DNA of 64,000 nucleotides from Cryptomeria japonica. Taxonomy: Eukaryota; Streptophyta; Pinopsida; Cupressales; Cupressaceae. Positions 23,930 through 34,403 of the stretch are shown here, one piece after another. Under the pieces are notes generated by a model. The model was not told the DNA's origin and did no database searches. It worked only from the letters and a program-made list of their open reading frames with translations. The stretch lies in contig NC_081407.1 of assembly GCF_030272615.1 (NCBI RefSeq), forward strand, positions 437,320,230 to 437,384,229, in the 5' to 3' direction. The translations under genes were made by a program, and so were the position numbers. How positions within the stretch are numbered: the stretch's first letter is position 1; each line of letters starts with the position of its first letter.

Positions 23930-25098
23930 TGTGTGAGCTTGAATTTCATCCTTAGAATGTTACCTGTAATAAGTTAGTTTCACAAAATACAAAGGAAATG
24001 CATATAGGAAATCCAAAATCCACCAATGAAACTACATGAAATATATACCAAAATAAATCATTATTTTACCTTCATGGCTTATGTCTCATTGTGTCCTGGT
24101 TGCAGATGGTGTGCTCTCAGACAATGCACTATTGGCTTCCAAGATGACATATGAAGAATGGACCGATAACTTGTAGTTAACTGATAGTATAATATGCAAA
24201 GCTACATGATTATGCTAAATGATATTATATGATAATATTGCTAAAATGATATTTGCCAATTGCTAATTGCTAATTGCTTCAAAAACTCACGGATGCATAA
24301 GATTGGCTTGAAAACTATTTTTTGAAGACTAACTTCCTCTCAATTGAAGCTCTTGGTTTTATAGACTTTGAGAGGATAAGATGATGTGGCTCAGATCAAC
24401 GGTCATGATTAGATCTGCAGATTTGAATGGCTGTGAGCAAAAGTGAAGGTTGAGAGAAAGGGGGAAGGAGAAGACAAGTGTCACTCATCTCACCTTGACT
24501 GGGTTGTTGACTGAGGGAATCTAGGGATGGTTGGAGGAAATTTAGGCATGAGAGGACAAGTGGACTCAAGTCCTTCCTAAGATGTAGAGGGTGTTGGAGA
24601 GAATATAGGAAATGGTTATGAAATGTGTGTACGTACACAATTTCACTAATTTTGGAGGTTGAAGATAAATCATGAATTAATATTTAAGGAATATTAATTT
24701 CCTTAGCCACATTATGGATGAGTTGGCAAAGGGAAGATGAAGTGGAGATGGAGGGTGAGTTGGAAAAGAAACATTAAATAATTTTGAGAATTATTTAATA
24801 TTTGAGACTATAGGATAGGAGAAAAAATATTAAATATTGGATATTTAATTGCTTGGAGGAGAAAATTAAATATTAGATATTTAATTAACTTGGTTAGAGG
24901 AATAATTAAATATTAGATATTTAATTAATTAGAGGAATAAGATAATGAATTAATTAATAAAATATTAATTAATAGAAAGATATGAAAATGAATTAAATTA
25001 ATTAATCTTTTCAAATTAACTATTTAATAGAAGAATAAATATTAAATAAATATAAAATATTTATTTAATCACTCATAGCCAATTTTTAGGTGTATACA
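23930..25098 (-). repeat. Element A 5' LTR (L2), 1169 bp
   Basis: Bounded by TGTGTGAGC and GTGTATACA on the plus strand. It is similar to L1 but clearly diverged, so the insertion is old compared with element B. The AT-rich near-palindromes are at 24770-25075. The right flank starts TTTAC. Confidence 0.9.
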
Positions 25099-28000
25099 TT
25101 TACAAATAAAATAAATGCAAAAAGGAGTTTTTACTATACCCTAAAAGACTTACTAGAAAATATTTTTAAAGTGTTAATCAAACACTTAAGCAAAAGTGAG
25201 AGCCACAGCATAAAATGAAGGTAAAGCTTTCTTTTAGAACAAAAAATAAAAACAAAAGACTCTTTGTTTTTATCGGGCTTCACACTAGGGTTTCACAAAA
25301 AGATGAAAATATTTGCATCTTATTCCCATTTGAGTCTTTAATTCTGTTGGACAAGCGGTCGCCTCTTGAACTAGGGTTCTGAATGCGGATGCACCTCATT
25401 TGCAACCAAGATTTGATGATTTTGCAAGAAATAACCGAGGAGAGAACAAGGTAAGCATATTCCCTGTTGGAAACTTCTGAGTTTTTATATCTCAATCTTA
25501 ACCCTTCTACAGTATTTTAAAATTCCAAGTCATGAATCTTTTTGACAGGCTTGAAGATTGCTCTTTTCTTTTGATTTGCCTTGCTATACTGTTGGAAATC
25601 ACCAACTTTGGACTGTGTGTTTGTGACCGCTATGACTTTGACATTGTGTTTGTCTTTATTAAAACTCTTGATCTGTATGTTGTCCTTGTGGCTTTACTGG
25701 CCTATTCACATGCTTATATGCTCTGTTTGTTGATGATTGCCATCATTGTTTTTTATCTTGTTATTCAAGAATGAATCCTTGGTTGTGAATTTTTTCTTTG
25801 CACCCTTTCGGACTGGTGAAGGGTTCTTGAAAATAGTGAATTGGGTTTTCACAATATTTTTTGGGTTTTTTTGAATCTTTGTCGTCTAATTTTTTGTCAA
25901 AATATTAGCCAATTTGGCATATGGGTTTGAGAAATGATCAAAACATGTGACTGTATTTACATTGTTTTAACTAGTAGTGAATGTGATCTCTATTTTTGTA
26001 ACCAGTATTCAAAATTTTCACCTGCAATTTGCTATGAATGTCTTTTGGATGCATTGGGGCTGATCTGAGAATGTATCATGTATTTGCATTCAATGTTCAT
26101 GACTGATAAGATTGCATTCACCCATTGATGAGGGATCACTCACATGTTGTGGCTTATTATTTTGCAAATCTTTCTATTGACTGTAACTCAGTCACTGATT
26201 TGAATAATCTAGCTTTGTGATTGATGTTGCACTTTGTGTTGAATGTCATGTCACAGATTTGATTTTAGATCTTAAAGTTTGCAAACCTTTATTTCACAGG
26301 GTACTTCACTATTATCATTCTACTACAGGGGTCTTTGACTAGAATGTAAATGCCACTGTTCACATCAATCACACTATAATAGCTTCAATCAAGTTTGAAC
26401 CAAAATTGTTCTATCATTGTATCATAATTGTGGTATTCAGATTTGGCTGCTCCATATGGATTTGATGCTCCAAGTCCACAATATCTTTCCTTGAGATATG
26501 CCTATACCCAAAAGGCTATGTAACTTCCATTTAAAGGAATACTCACTACTCATCTAGGCATCATTGATTGTTCTTTTGAGATGGTGATTATATTTGATGG
26601 CTACATTTGTTAATCTGAATTTGGTTGGCTTTCCAAGGCCATTGTTCTTCTTTGATATTACTCTACTCCACTGTTTTGAATTGTGACTATGATGAAGGAG
26701 CATATGATGATTTTTATTACTTCAAAATATTCAACCTACTATACTGCTATGACAATGTTCTACCCAAATTGTTGTTATCTCAAAGGTTTTATGACTGATT
26801 TTAGGTTTGCTATCATATGCTTAGCAGCATGTTGGGCTCAACCCTTGTGGGAGCCACATTTTACCCCACATGCTGTATTTTTTGAACAACCATGCTACTT
26901 TTCTTGTATTTGCACATGAAGCAAACAAGTTAGATTAAAACAATGCATGTCTGATTTGATCCGATATCCGTTTCCTCACTAATACATTTGGTCTAGAATT
27001 TCGATGGAGGTTTCCGACGGAGAAGGTATATTGTGACCAAATTTAAATTTTTTTGAAAAAATGCCCGACTTCGTCGAAAATGATTTTTTTTTAAAGTGCT
27101 CGAGTTCATCGAAATTTTGACGACAACAGACATTACTTAAAAAGAAAAAAGAAAAAAGAGGGCAAGTCATTTGTACATTCAATCCCGCACAGGCTTCCAC
27201 GTCGAGCTCAACCCCTGGCAAGATCAAACGACACACTCACCATTTGAGGTAGAATCTTCATCTTCATTTTGGATTTGGATAATATGACGAATTGCTAAAC
27301 TTCACCTTCATTTCGGATTTGCATAATATGAGGAATTGTTTAATCTTCACCTTCATTCATTGAATCTTCACATTTGCATAATAATTGCATGAGGAATTTC
27401 GGATTTGCATAATATTTGCATGAAGAATTTTGGATTTGCATTATGTTTGGATGAGGAATTTTGGAATTTCGGATTTGAATCTTTACCATGACAGGGGAAA
27501 GAGGTTACAATAGGTTTCCGTAGAAGCCATCTCCTCTAGGCTCAAGGGCAATACGCTTTGTAACCCTTTGCCCACACAGAACCATCACCATACCACTCTT
27601 GCAAGCCTACTTCCCTTCTACCATGGTTGGAAGTACTCAATCGTATGAAAGATTCTAGTATCAGACATATACTTAGCATAAAATAAATAAGTTGCAAAAT
27701 TTTACAAATTAGAGGGTGAACCGTGGTAACAGTAGACTAATCGGTAGTGAGACCTTGTGGTTTGATCATGAGATGCTTCCCCAACAAGAACAGATCGATA
27801 CTAGACTAGGTAATAACGGAACCACCAACAATGTATTTTTCAATGATTAGTGTGTAGAAGTATATTCATTAATCCAACATCCATTCTATTATATACAAAG
27901 GAATTCATACCAAATAGTATTAATTAATCAATCTGTTTTATATTCAGTTCCTTATCAAGTATTAAGTGCTTGGTTTGATGATCTTCTAACTGTTGGGAGT

Positions 28001-28762
28001 GCACTACTTATATCTCTTCATTGGGTACAGAAGTGGTGACCACTCAATAAGGGGTGATTGTTGGAGTGGTGGCATCCCCTCCTAAACCATGATGTCTCCT
28101 CCTAACAACTGGCATGCCTATTCATATTATATTACACACCCTTAATATGTTATCACTCTTAAATATTCACCATCGCTAGAGATTAATGGTGAGGGTTGAT
28201 ATTTATTGTCTTTAATCCATATAAGCTTCACTATAGTAAATCAATGATTTCCTCCATGAAATTTTGAAGTCTTACCATGTAAGACAATTTCATCATTTGG
28301 ACCTTCCGTGAAGAAATGTTAGTTGTTCAAATCGGGGGCATCACAGTCCTCCCCTCCCAAATTTGCTTTTCCTCAAGCAATTTTAGGTTTATATGATCAA
28401 ATATATTTTCCCCCTCCCAATGTTTGTAATATTAAGACAAGTTTTCTATCATCAATTGTAATCAAGAGACAAAATAAGGGCAAACTTTCCATATATTGTC
28501 TAGAAGCATGCCACACATCTATGACCTTAAACATAATGTTCTCTTTTGAATAAATTCTTATTTCTTTTTATTCTCTTAGTTGTTAAGCATCATTCTTGAA
28601 AATATATTAAGCATGAACCAAGTACGAAGTATACACATGCCAATATATGTACTATTATTAGATCCTTCTTATTTAGTAGAATGCATTCACTCTTTACTTA
28701 ACGATGAAACCTTGAGGTTCTATGAAGAGGTTTCTTCTGTCATATTTATGAGGGTTTTGTGA
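25099..28762. other. Region without a supported gene
   Basis: AT-rich. Open frames at 25532-25774 and 26683-26919 have no recognisable domain and no homologue in the window. At 26977-27130 a CACTA start is followed by TTTCGATGGAGG, TTTCCGACGGAG and TTCGTCGAAAA pieces, which resemble subterminal repeats of CACTA elements, but no partner end was found. 27500-28330 resembles retroelement LTR or flank sequence (CCTCCCCTCCCAAATTTGC near 28350) but is not delimited. Confidence 0.5.
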
Positions 28763-29510
28763 TTATTGGATTGGTTCCTCCACAAAACTCCATTCTTCAA
28801 TTGTCCTCTCTTCTTTTGATGGGATTCTCTTATGGTCTCCTTCACCATATCTTTCTTTTTTTCTCAAGTTTCCTTTTGCTTTTTCATCGGATATTGCCTC
28901 TATTTTTCGTAGTTGGCATCCACATATATGTCCTAGTTCCCATTTTTCTTTGCATTTATAACACAAGTTCATTACATTTATGCCTGGGTGCCCATGGCTA
29001 TTTTCACATAAAAACACATCTTTCCCTCTTTTATTTCATCTTGTTTACAAGTGTGTCCTCTTTCCCATTTCTTCCTGCAATAAAAAGATAGGCCTTTCTT
29101 CCTTAGTTCTTCTCATTTGTCATGAGAGAGTTTCATATTCTTGTGAGTTTCATATACTGTAGTGACTAGATCGTGAGTTTCCATGAGTCATAAAACATAA
29201 AATATTGTCAAGGCATAAATAATTTTCAAGTCGAAAACTAGATAAAACATCAAACTAGGCTACACATCTTAATCTTCTTCATTTTATTTTTGTTGATCTT
29301 TCTGGTTCTTTTCTTTCTCTTCAACATCTCCCTCTTCATTAACCTTCTTCTTGCCCTTGTCTTTATCCACCTTCTTTGGCTTTGTTCAGCTATCTTGATA
29401 GGATTCAAATGGCTATCCCAATGAGGGGGAAATTCTATCCTAGCTAGTTGTATCATAGTTCTGATGTATAATTTCAAGGTCCCTGACTTCTTCATCCCTT
29501 CTCTTTTCAT
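28763..29510 (-). pseudogene. Gag-like fragment of another gypsy element
   Basis: 28763-29017 reads NLCYKCKEKWELGHICG, the zinc knuckle typical of plant gypsy gag (usually CFRCDEKWSPGHRC). 29250-29510 is a Lys/Arg-rich charged frame that could be upstream gag. Neither RT nor integrase follows at lower coordinates, so only a scrap remains. Family assignment is uncertain. Confidence 0.5.
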
Positions 29511-30440
29511 ATTGATGTTCCTTGCACTACTGCAACCTTAAATGATATTAAATAATATCTCTTGCTATAAGAATTTTTTTAGTTACAACACTTGGCATAG
29601 AATTTAAAGAACTAAGATGAACTAAGCCCTAGGAGTCCTATATCTCATCTCAAATAATAAAGAGAATATAGGGCTGCATCTATGAAGAAAAAAGTTGGAA
29701 AAGACTATTTCCACCTACTTGGCCACCTAGGAGTGGTTTTTGAGGTGTATTCAAAGCTTTTACTCCTTTTGTTGCATTTTCACTTGAAATATGGTTGAAT
29801 TGGCTTTGTAAGCTCCTAGATACTTGATACATGTTCTAATTGAGTTAAAAGAGTCTCAATACTACCCTATAGTCATGTTCTACCTTATCCACCTACTCAA
29901 TTAGCTTCCCAAACTTATAGGACATATGGTTTTATTCCTTACTTTGAGTTGAAATTGTCTTGGGTTAGATATAACTAGAATAAGCCATTCCTTCAACTAC
30001 TTCAAAAATCATCAAAAAGACTTCATACTACTATCTACATGTGTTTCTATCCTTAAGAAGTCTAATTTATGCAAGTGAAAAAACACCTAAGAGGTCATAG
30101 CTACTCCTTTTGACTTGGTAATATTCATGGTTTTTCTTTGTCTATTTAACTTCATTCCTTGCATCTTACCCACTATCTTGTAGCATACATTGTTTTCTTT
30201 TTTAGTGAATTTCATTTAGTGGACTGTTATGCATCTTTAAAATCATTTGACAACTTCATGAAATGGTTTTCCTTCTTTATTACTTGACTATATCATTTAA
30301 TATGCATGGATGGTATTATCATTTAATTTTCAAGATGGACCTTATATGGATGGTCCTTGCACCTTTTCAAATTGAACTTTTGCAAAATTCCAAATTTGGT
30401 AACACACATGGAGCATGCAAAACACAAAGTTATGACATTT
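29511..30440. other. Region without a supported gene
   Basis: Unremarkable AT-rich sequence left of element B. It ends in the AGAAC target duplication (30441-30445). Confidence 0.5.
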
Positions 30441-30445
30441 AGAAC
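30441..30445. other. Target-site duplication of element B (left)
   Basis: AGAAC, repeated exactly at 46729-46733. Confidence 0.95.
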
Positions 30446-31218
30446 TGTATATGGTGAAAATGGATAACAATGATAACAATATTGAAAGACTAAAATGGAT
30501 TCAACCACTAAACCCTAGCCTAACAATGAACAAAGATCCACCATAACATATGAAGATAACCTAAGACAATGCAAAATAACTCAAAATCACAAAGATTATA
30601 CCATCACATGTCCAATAGGGTTTTGATCCCCATTCTTCCTATCTCCATTGATCTTGTTTGATATGCTTGCTCTCAGATTTTTATATGCACAAGAGCTCAA
30701 CAAAGAACGGAATGTGGTTGCAAGTGGAATTGTAGTGTAGCCAAGTACTCCAAAATCAGTCATTAGGGTTTGACAATGAAGAAAGCATCTCCTTAAATAG
30801 AAGACACAATAAGAAATGGAGGGTTAAGATTGAGAGGTGTAAAAAGAGAGGTCGGCTAGGATTAGAGGGTAGGTAAAAGAAATACCAAAATAATGAAAGA
30901 GGTAGGTAGTGTAGGAATTAAGAGATGAGTGACATGTGTCATGTGTAGAAAAGGATAATGAATTAATTAAATAAATAAAGATTTATTTAATTAATAGAAG
31001 AAGTAGGACAATTAAATAAATAAAATATTTATTTAATTTAGGAAAGGGATAATTTAAATAAATAAATGTATTTATTTAAATGAGAAATAAGGCTAGAAGA
31101 GGATAAATGAATTAATTAAATAAATAAAAATTTATTTAATTAATAGAAGAATTAGGCTTAGATAATTAAATAAATAAAATATTTATTTAATTAGACATGA
31201 CAATTTTAGGTGTCTACA
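30446..31218 (-). repeat. Element B 3' LTR, 773 bp
   Basis: Plus-strand ends TGTATATGG and GTGTCTACA. It contains a minus-strand TATTTAAG box and five consecutive AT palindromes (30958-31197) such as TTAATTAAATAAAT paired with ATTTATTTAATTAA. Confidence 0.95.
30792..30799 (-). promoter_or_regulatory. TATA-like box in the 3' LTR
   Basis: Minus strand TATTTAAG. Its counterpart in the 5' LTR (46302-46309) is the likely core promoter of the gag-pol transcript. The solo LTR has TATATAAG here. Confidence 0.5.
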
Positions 31219-31232
31219 TTTTGCCCCTCTTT
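31219..31232 (-). promoter_or_regulatory. Element B polypurine tract
   Basis: Minus strand AAAGAGGGGCAAAA directly upstream of the 3' LTR, identical to element A. This fixes the element's orientation. Confidence 0.9.
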
Positions 31233-31265
31233 GAGACAATGCGGCTTGTCGCGTTGTTTCAAAGA
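31228..31265 (+). other. Hairpin 1 beside the PPT, element B
   Basis: Arms TCTTTGAGACAATGCG (31228-31243) and CGCGTTGTTTCAAAGA (31250-31265), 6-base loop. In plus-strand RNA this is a 16-pair stem with 14 Watson-Crick pairs and two G-U pairs. Minus-strand RNA would have two A-C mismatches. It overlaps the PPT. Confidence 0.75.
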
Positions 31266-31318
31266 AGATAAGATGAACTGATACAGAGTTGCCCCAAGAT
31301 GGGAATTATATGCCCCCT

Positions 31319-31365
31319 CGAGAGATTGGATGAAAATGTCTGAAAAGATTGCAGACAATCTCTCG
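31319..31365 (+). other. Hairpin 2, element B
   Basis: Perfect 10-bp arms CGAGAGATTG (31319-31328) and CAATCTCTCG (31356-31365). An alternative inner TGTCTG/CAGACA stem is also possible. Element A keeps a diverged stem at the same place. Confidence 0.65.
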
Positions 31366-31747
31366 ATAAGAAAGACGGGATAGAATGGACTGATCGGATA
31401 AAGTGACAAAGTCACGGGATGAGAAAGACTGACTCGGGAAATGAAGGCCAGGGCCAGGGTAGGCTATAAGATAGACCACGGGCAAAAGACATCCTCATTG
31501 TCATCCACACCCTTAGAAGATCACAGTGCAGAGCGAGAAAAGAGCAGCAACAGTCAGCAGCGATGGCATTCATTCATAGATTCGACCATGTCCGCCGATT
31601 CCAGCGACCAGCCAATGCAGGAGAGCCGGTAAGTACCCGAAAACCTCCTCGTACTTTCACGCATTTCGAGTGTTGTCATAAATGCATGTTTAGGAGCAAT
31701 AAATGCGCTAGGAATAGGATATTAAAAAAGTGCAAAAACGCGCAACC

Positions 31748-32053
31748 GCGTCTGTGTCAGCGCCAGGCGCGTCTGTGTCCAACAGGCGCGTCTATGTCGG
31801 GTCCAGGCGCGTCTGTGCCTGGAACCGCGTTTGTGTTGAATGCGGACGCGTTTGTGAAATGTAGCAGCGTCTGTGTTTTCTAAAAGCGTTTATGTAATGT
31901 AGGGACGTCTGTGTTCCTTGGTCGCGTTTGTGTCTGGCATAGGCACGTTTGTGTTCATAAAACGCGTCTGTGTTGCAGAAGTGCGTTTGTGTAGTCTATA
32001 AGCGCGTTTATGAGTTAAAAGCGCGTGTGTGTTGTAAAAGTGCGTTTGTGTGT
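31748..32053 (+). repeat. Element B motif array in the PMD intron
   Basis: Sixteen copies of GCGTCTGTG or close variants (GCGTTTGTG, ACGTCTGTG, GCGTCTATG), about 20 bp apart, with unrelated spacers. The same motif recurs in the minus-strand leader at 44090-44370 and 45590-45842. Confidence 0.95.
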
Positions 32054-32174
32054 TTAAATGCTTGGTTTTAGTCTTTTAGGTCAAATCGGCAGTTCTGTGA
32101 TGAACATACGTTGTCGATTGGATAAGCTGCTGAGAGGATACACTCAAGCAGGTCCTCTAGGAAGATTAGGATAG

Positions 32175-32420
32175 ATCCAGGCACTTTGTGATGAACAGGG
32201 AGCACCAAGATAGGCAGCACTTTGTGATGAACAGGGAGTGCGAATGTGAGTGACACTTTGTGATGAACAGGGAATGTCACACACATAGTACTTTGTGATG
32301 AACAGGGAGCACTACTAGGATAGATAGCAACACTTTGTGATGAACAGTGAGTGTCACTAGGATAGATAACCAGATGCATTTAGGTAGCAAGTAGCATTTT
32401 GTGATAAACAGTGAATGCCA
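32175..32420 (+). repeat. Second intron repeat array (CACTTTGTGATGAACAGGGA type)
   Basis: Five or six copies of CACTTTGTGATGAACAGGGA with variants, about 45-55 bp apart, separated by GTGTCACTAGGATAGATA-like spacers. A diverged copy lies near 32090. No counterpart seen in element A. Confidence 0.85.
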
Positions 32421-34403
32421 CGATAACTGACAAGATTGATTGTGTGACTGCAGGAGTATTTGCCGATGCTGGAGTCACGGGAGAGATTCCCATCGACTCA
32501 GAGACTGCAACCAGAGTTGTCGATCCAGGACATGATTTCCATTGAGGAGATGGGTCTCACACATATGCTCTATGTGCCCGAGTTTCGGGCCAACATGGGG
32601 TTGTTGACTGCGTTGGCCGAGAGATGGCACTCGGAGACGTGCACGTTTCACCTGCCGATGGGTGAGATGATAGTGACATTAGAGGATGTATACAGGATTC
32701 TGCATGTTCCTATTGATGGAGAGTTGATTCCCTACGACCGTGACGGTGACAGGGAGGCATTGAGACGGGTTTTTCAGGATCCCGATTTGGAGATGCGAGC
32801 AGGTCATGTAGCCTGGGATACCATGACTGCCACAGGTTTAGCATTGCCGGCAGTTGTTGGGGGAGTCATCAGTGGGTATTTGTGTCCAGACAGGGCCACA
32901 CGAGGATTGGCAGTGGGCTGGGGAGGGGCATTGGAGACGCTGATGGCAGAGCACACTAGGTATGCATGGGGGCCATGTGTCCTAGCACATTTGTATTATG
33001 AGCTGCATCAGTTTGTGTACCACGGATCAGTGGGTTTGGGCTGCGGCGTGACTCTCTTGCAGGTGTGGGCCTATGAGCACCTTCCCATCACACGGCCCAT
33101 TCATTTCAGAGGCAGAGGATAGGGACAGAGTTTCGTGCATCTGTATGACATGATCACATCCCAGCCTCGGATTGGGAGATTGGAGCAATGGAGGCGAGTC
33201 ATTGATGATATTGACATGGTGATCTGGAGGTCGTACCTGGGGTGCGAGGAGTGGGAGGACGATGCCTTGGAGCTACCATATGTGTTTAGGAGCAGGTATC
33301 TGATGGGGCGGACGCCCTATATTCTGGAGAGGCAGCTTATTGATAGGGTGTGCAGGCAGTTTGGGCGGATCCAGCGGATGCCACGGGGCTCGGGCATGTA
33401 TGCCCGTACGGTCAGAGATCAGGTGCAGTTTGGTCCACTGCTATCATATGATCAGGCGGTGACGCAGCTAGCGGAGATGATGCCGATGCCATGGGACATG
33501 TGGCCAGAGGTAGATGATGCAGGGATGGACGCAGAGTACTCTGCATATTGGGCAGAGCATCCATTTCCCAGATTGACAGATCCGGCAGAGCCACTGGATG
33601 GAGAGGGTGGAGGAGATGATGATGATGGAGGAGGGGATGGAGGTAGGGGCCGGCGGAGGTGGAGGGGAGTGGTGGGAGAGAGGCGGGTGGCACCTCGGAG
33701 GGAGGGAGGACAGGAGAGAGCAGCTCCGGTGGTGAGAGGACGGGGTGGACTGCCCCTACAGGTGCCAGCAGCACAGGGTCCTAGACAGGGACCGAGACAG
33801 GTGCAGGCAGAGGGACAGAGACAGGTGCAGCCACAGGTACCTATACAGGCACAGGGACAGGTGCAGGCAGAGGTTGAGGGACAGGCACCTGTAGGGGAGG
33901 AGCCACAGGCGGAGGCGGAGAGCGAAGACTCTGAGGAGGATGAGGTGGTGAGGCTGCGGGAGATCTGCCAGGGCCAGGCAGATGAGATTGAGGATTTGGT
34001 TCGAGAGAGGAACCACCTCAGGATCAGGGTCCGAGACACAGAGCGGGAGAGGGATCAGGCCATCCAGAGATACACAGAGGCTGAGACAGCTCTGAGGGCA
34101 GGTAGGCGGGCAGCAGAGGATGCAGGGGCAGGCTACGCATATGTTTTGTGAGCTGGAGAGGAGATTGCCTACTGGAGGGATCTATATTATGCAGCCGTGC
34201 CAGCAGATCAGCGGGCGAGGAGCTTCCATAGATCGTCGCGCACAACAACGGCTACGGGAGGGAGCCGCAGGAGACAAGCATCCAGCGGTGGGGTCATGGG
34301 GCCTCCACCACCACTAGAGAGACAGGGGGATCCTGGGGCGGGGCCATCTATAGCTCAGACTCCGTCGAGGCGAGGCGGCTCCGAGGGAGGGAGTTCCTCA
34401 TAG

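Larger units (their letters stand above)
5288..25098 (-). mobile_element. Element A: degenerate Tat/Ogre-like Ty3/gypsy retrotransposon with antisense PMD gene
   Basis: 19.8 kb including later insertions, about 17.6 kb without the two solo LTRs. Minus-strand order: 5' LTR (23930-25098), primer-binding site, long leader with motif array, gag-protease, G-patch, RT, RNase H, second RNase H, integrase. A plus-strand PMD gene follows, then motif array, polypurine tract and 3' LTR (5288-6452). The dual RNase H and the large extra gene fit the Tat lineage. Three active-site Asp residues are changed to Asn and several stops and frameshifts are present, so it is non-autonomous today. The right flank shows no testable target duplication because the left side is fused to copy A'. 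Confidence 0.9.
31629..32453 (+). other. Intron of the element B PMD gene
   Basis: 825 bp, GTAAGT to CTGCAG. Removing it joins exon 1 to exon 2 in frame and matches the element A gene structure. It contains the GCGTCTGTG array and a second repeat array. Confidence 0.7.
31563..34403 (+). pseudogene. Antisense plant mobile domain (PMD) gene of element B, two in-frame stops
   Basis: Exon 1 is 31563-31628 (22 codons, strong donor GTAAGT). Exon 2 is 32454-34403 (acceptor CTGCAG), phase 0. The PMD signature LTALAERWHSETCTFHLPMGE plus TLEDVYRILH lies near residues 70-115 and the domain runs to about residue 390. Next come a Gly/Asp/Arg-rich region, a Gln-rich repeat (QVQAEGQ type, 33770-33900), a coiled-coil-like stretch (VVRLREICQGQADEIEDL) and a conserved SSGGVMGPP tail. 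Stops: TAG at 33120-33122 and TGA at 34149-34151. No frameshift. PMD proteins such as MAIN and MAIL1 act in TE silencing; the role of this copy is unknown. It would be transcribed from the 3' LTR side, opposite to gag-pol. Confidence 0.85.

Noticed and set aside
25532-25774. 80-codon hydrophobic frame
   Set aside because: AT-rich, no homologue, no motif; expected by chance in this composition.
31748-32053. Regular ~20-bp repeat as a CRISPR-like array
   Set aside because: Repeat core is only about 9 bp and degenerate, there are no cas genes and the context is a plant retrotransposon.
33412-34248. Long minus-strand frames (up to 195 codons) across the PMD gene C-terminus
   Set aside because: They mirror the GC-rich, Gln/Gly/Arg-rich part of the PMD frame, have Ser/Pro/Cys-rich low-complexity content and are not conserved in element A.
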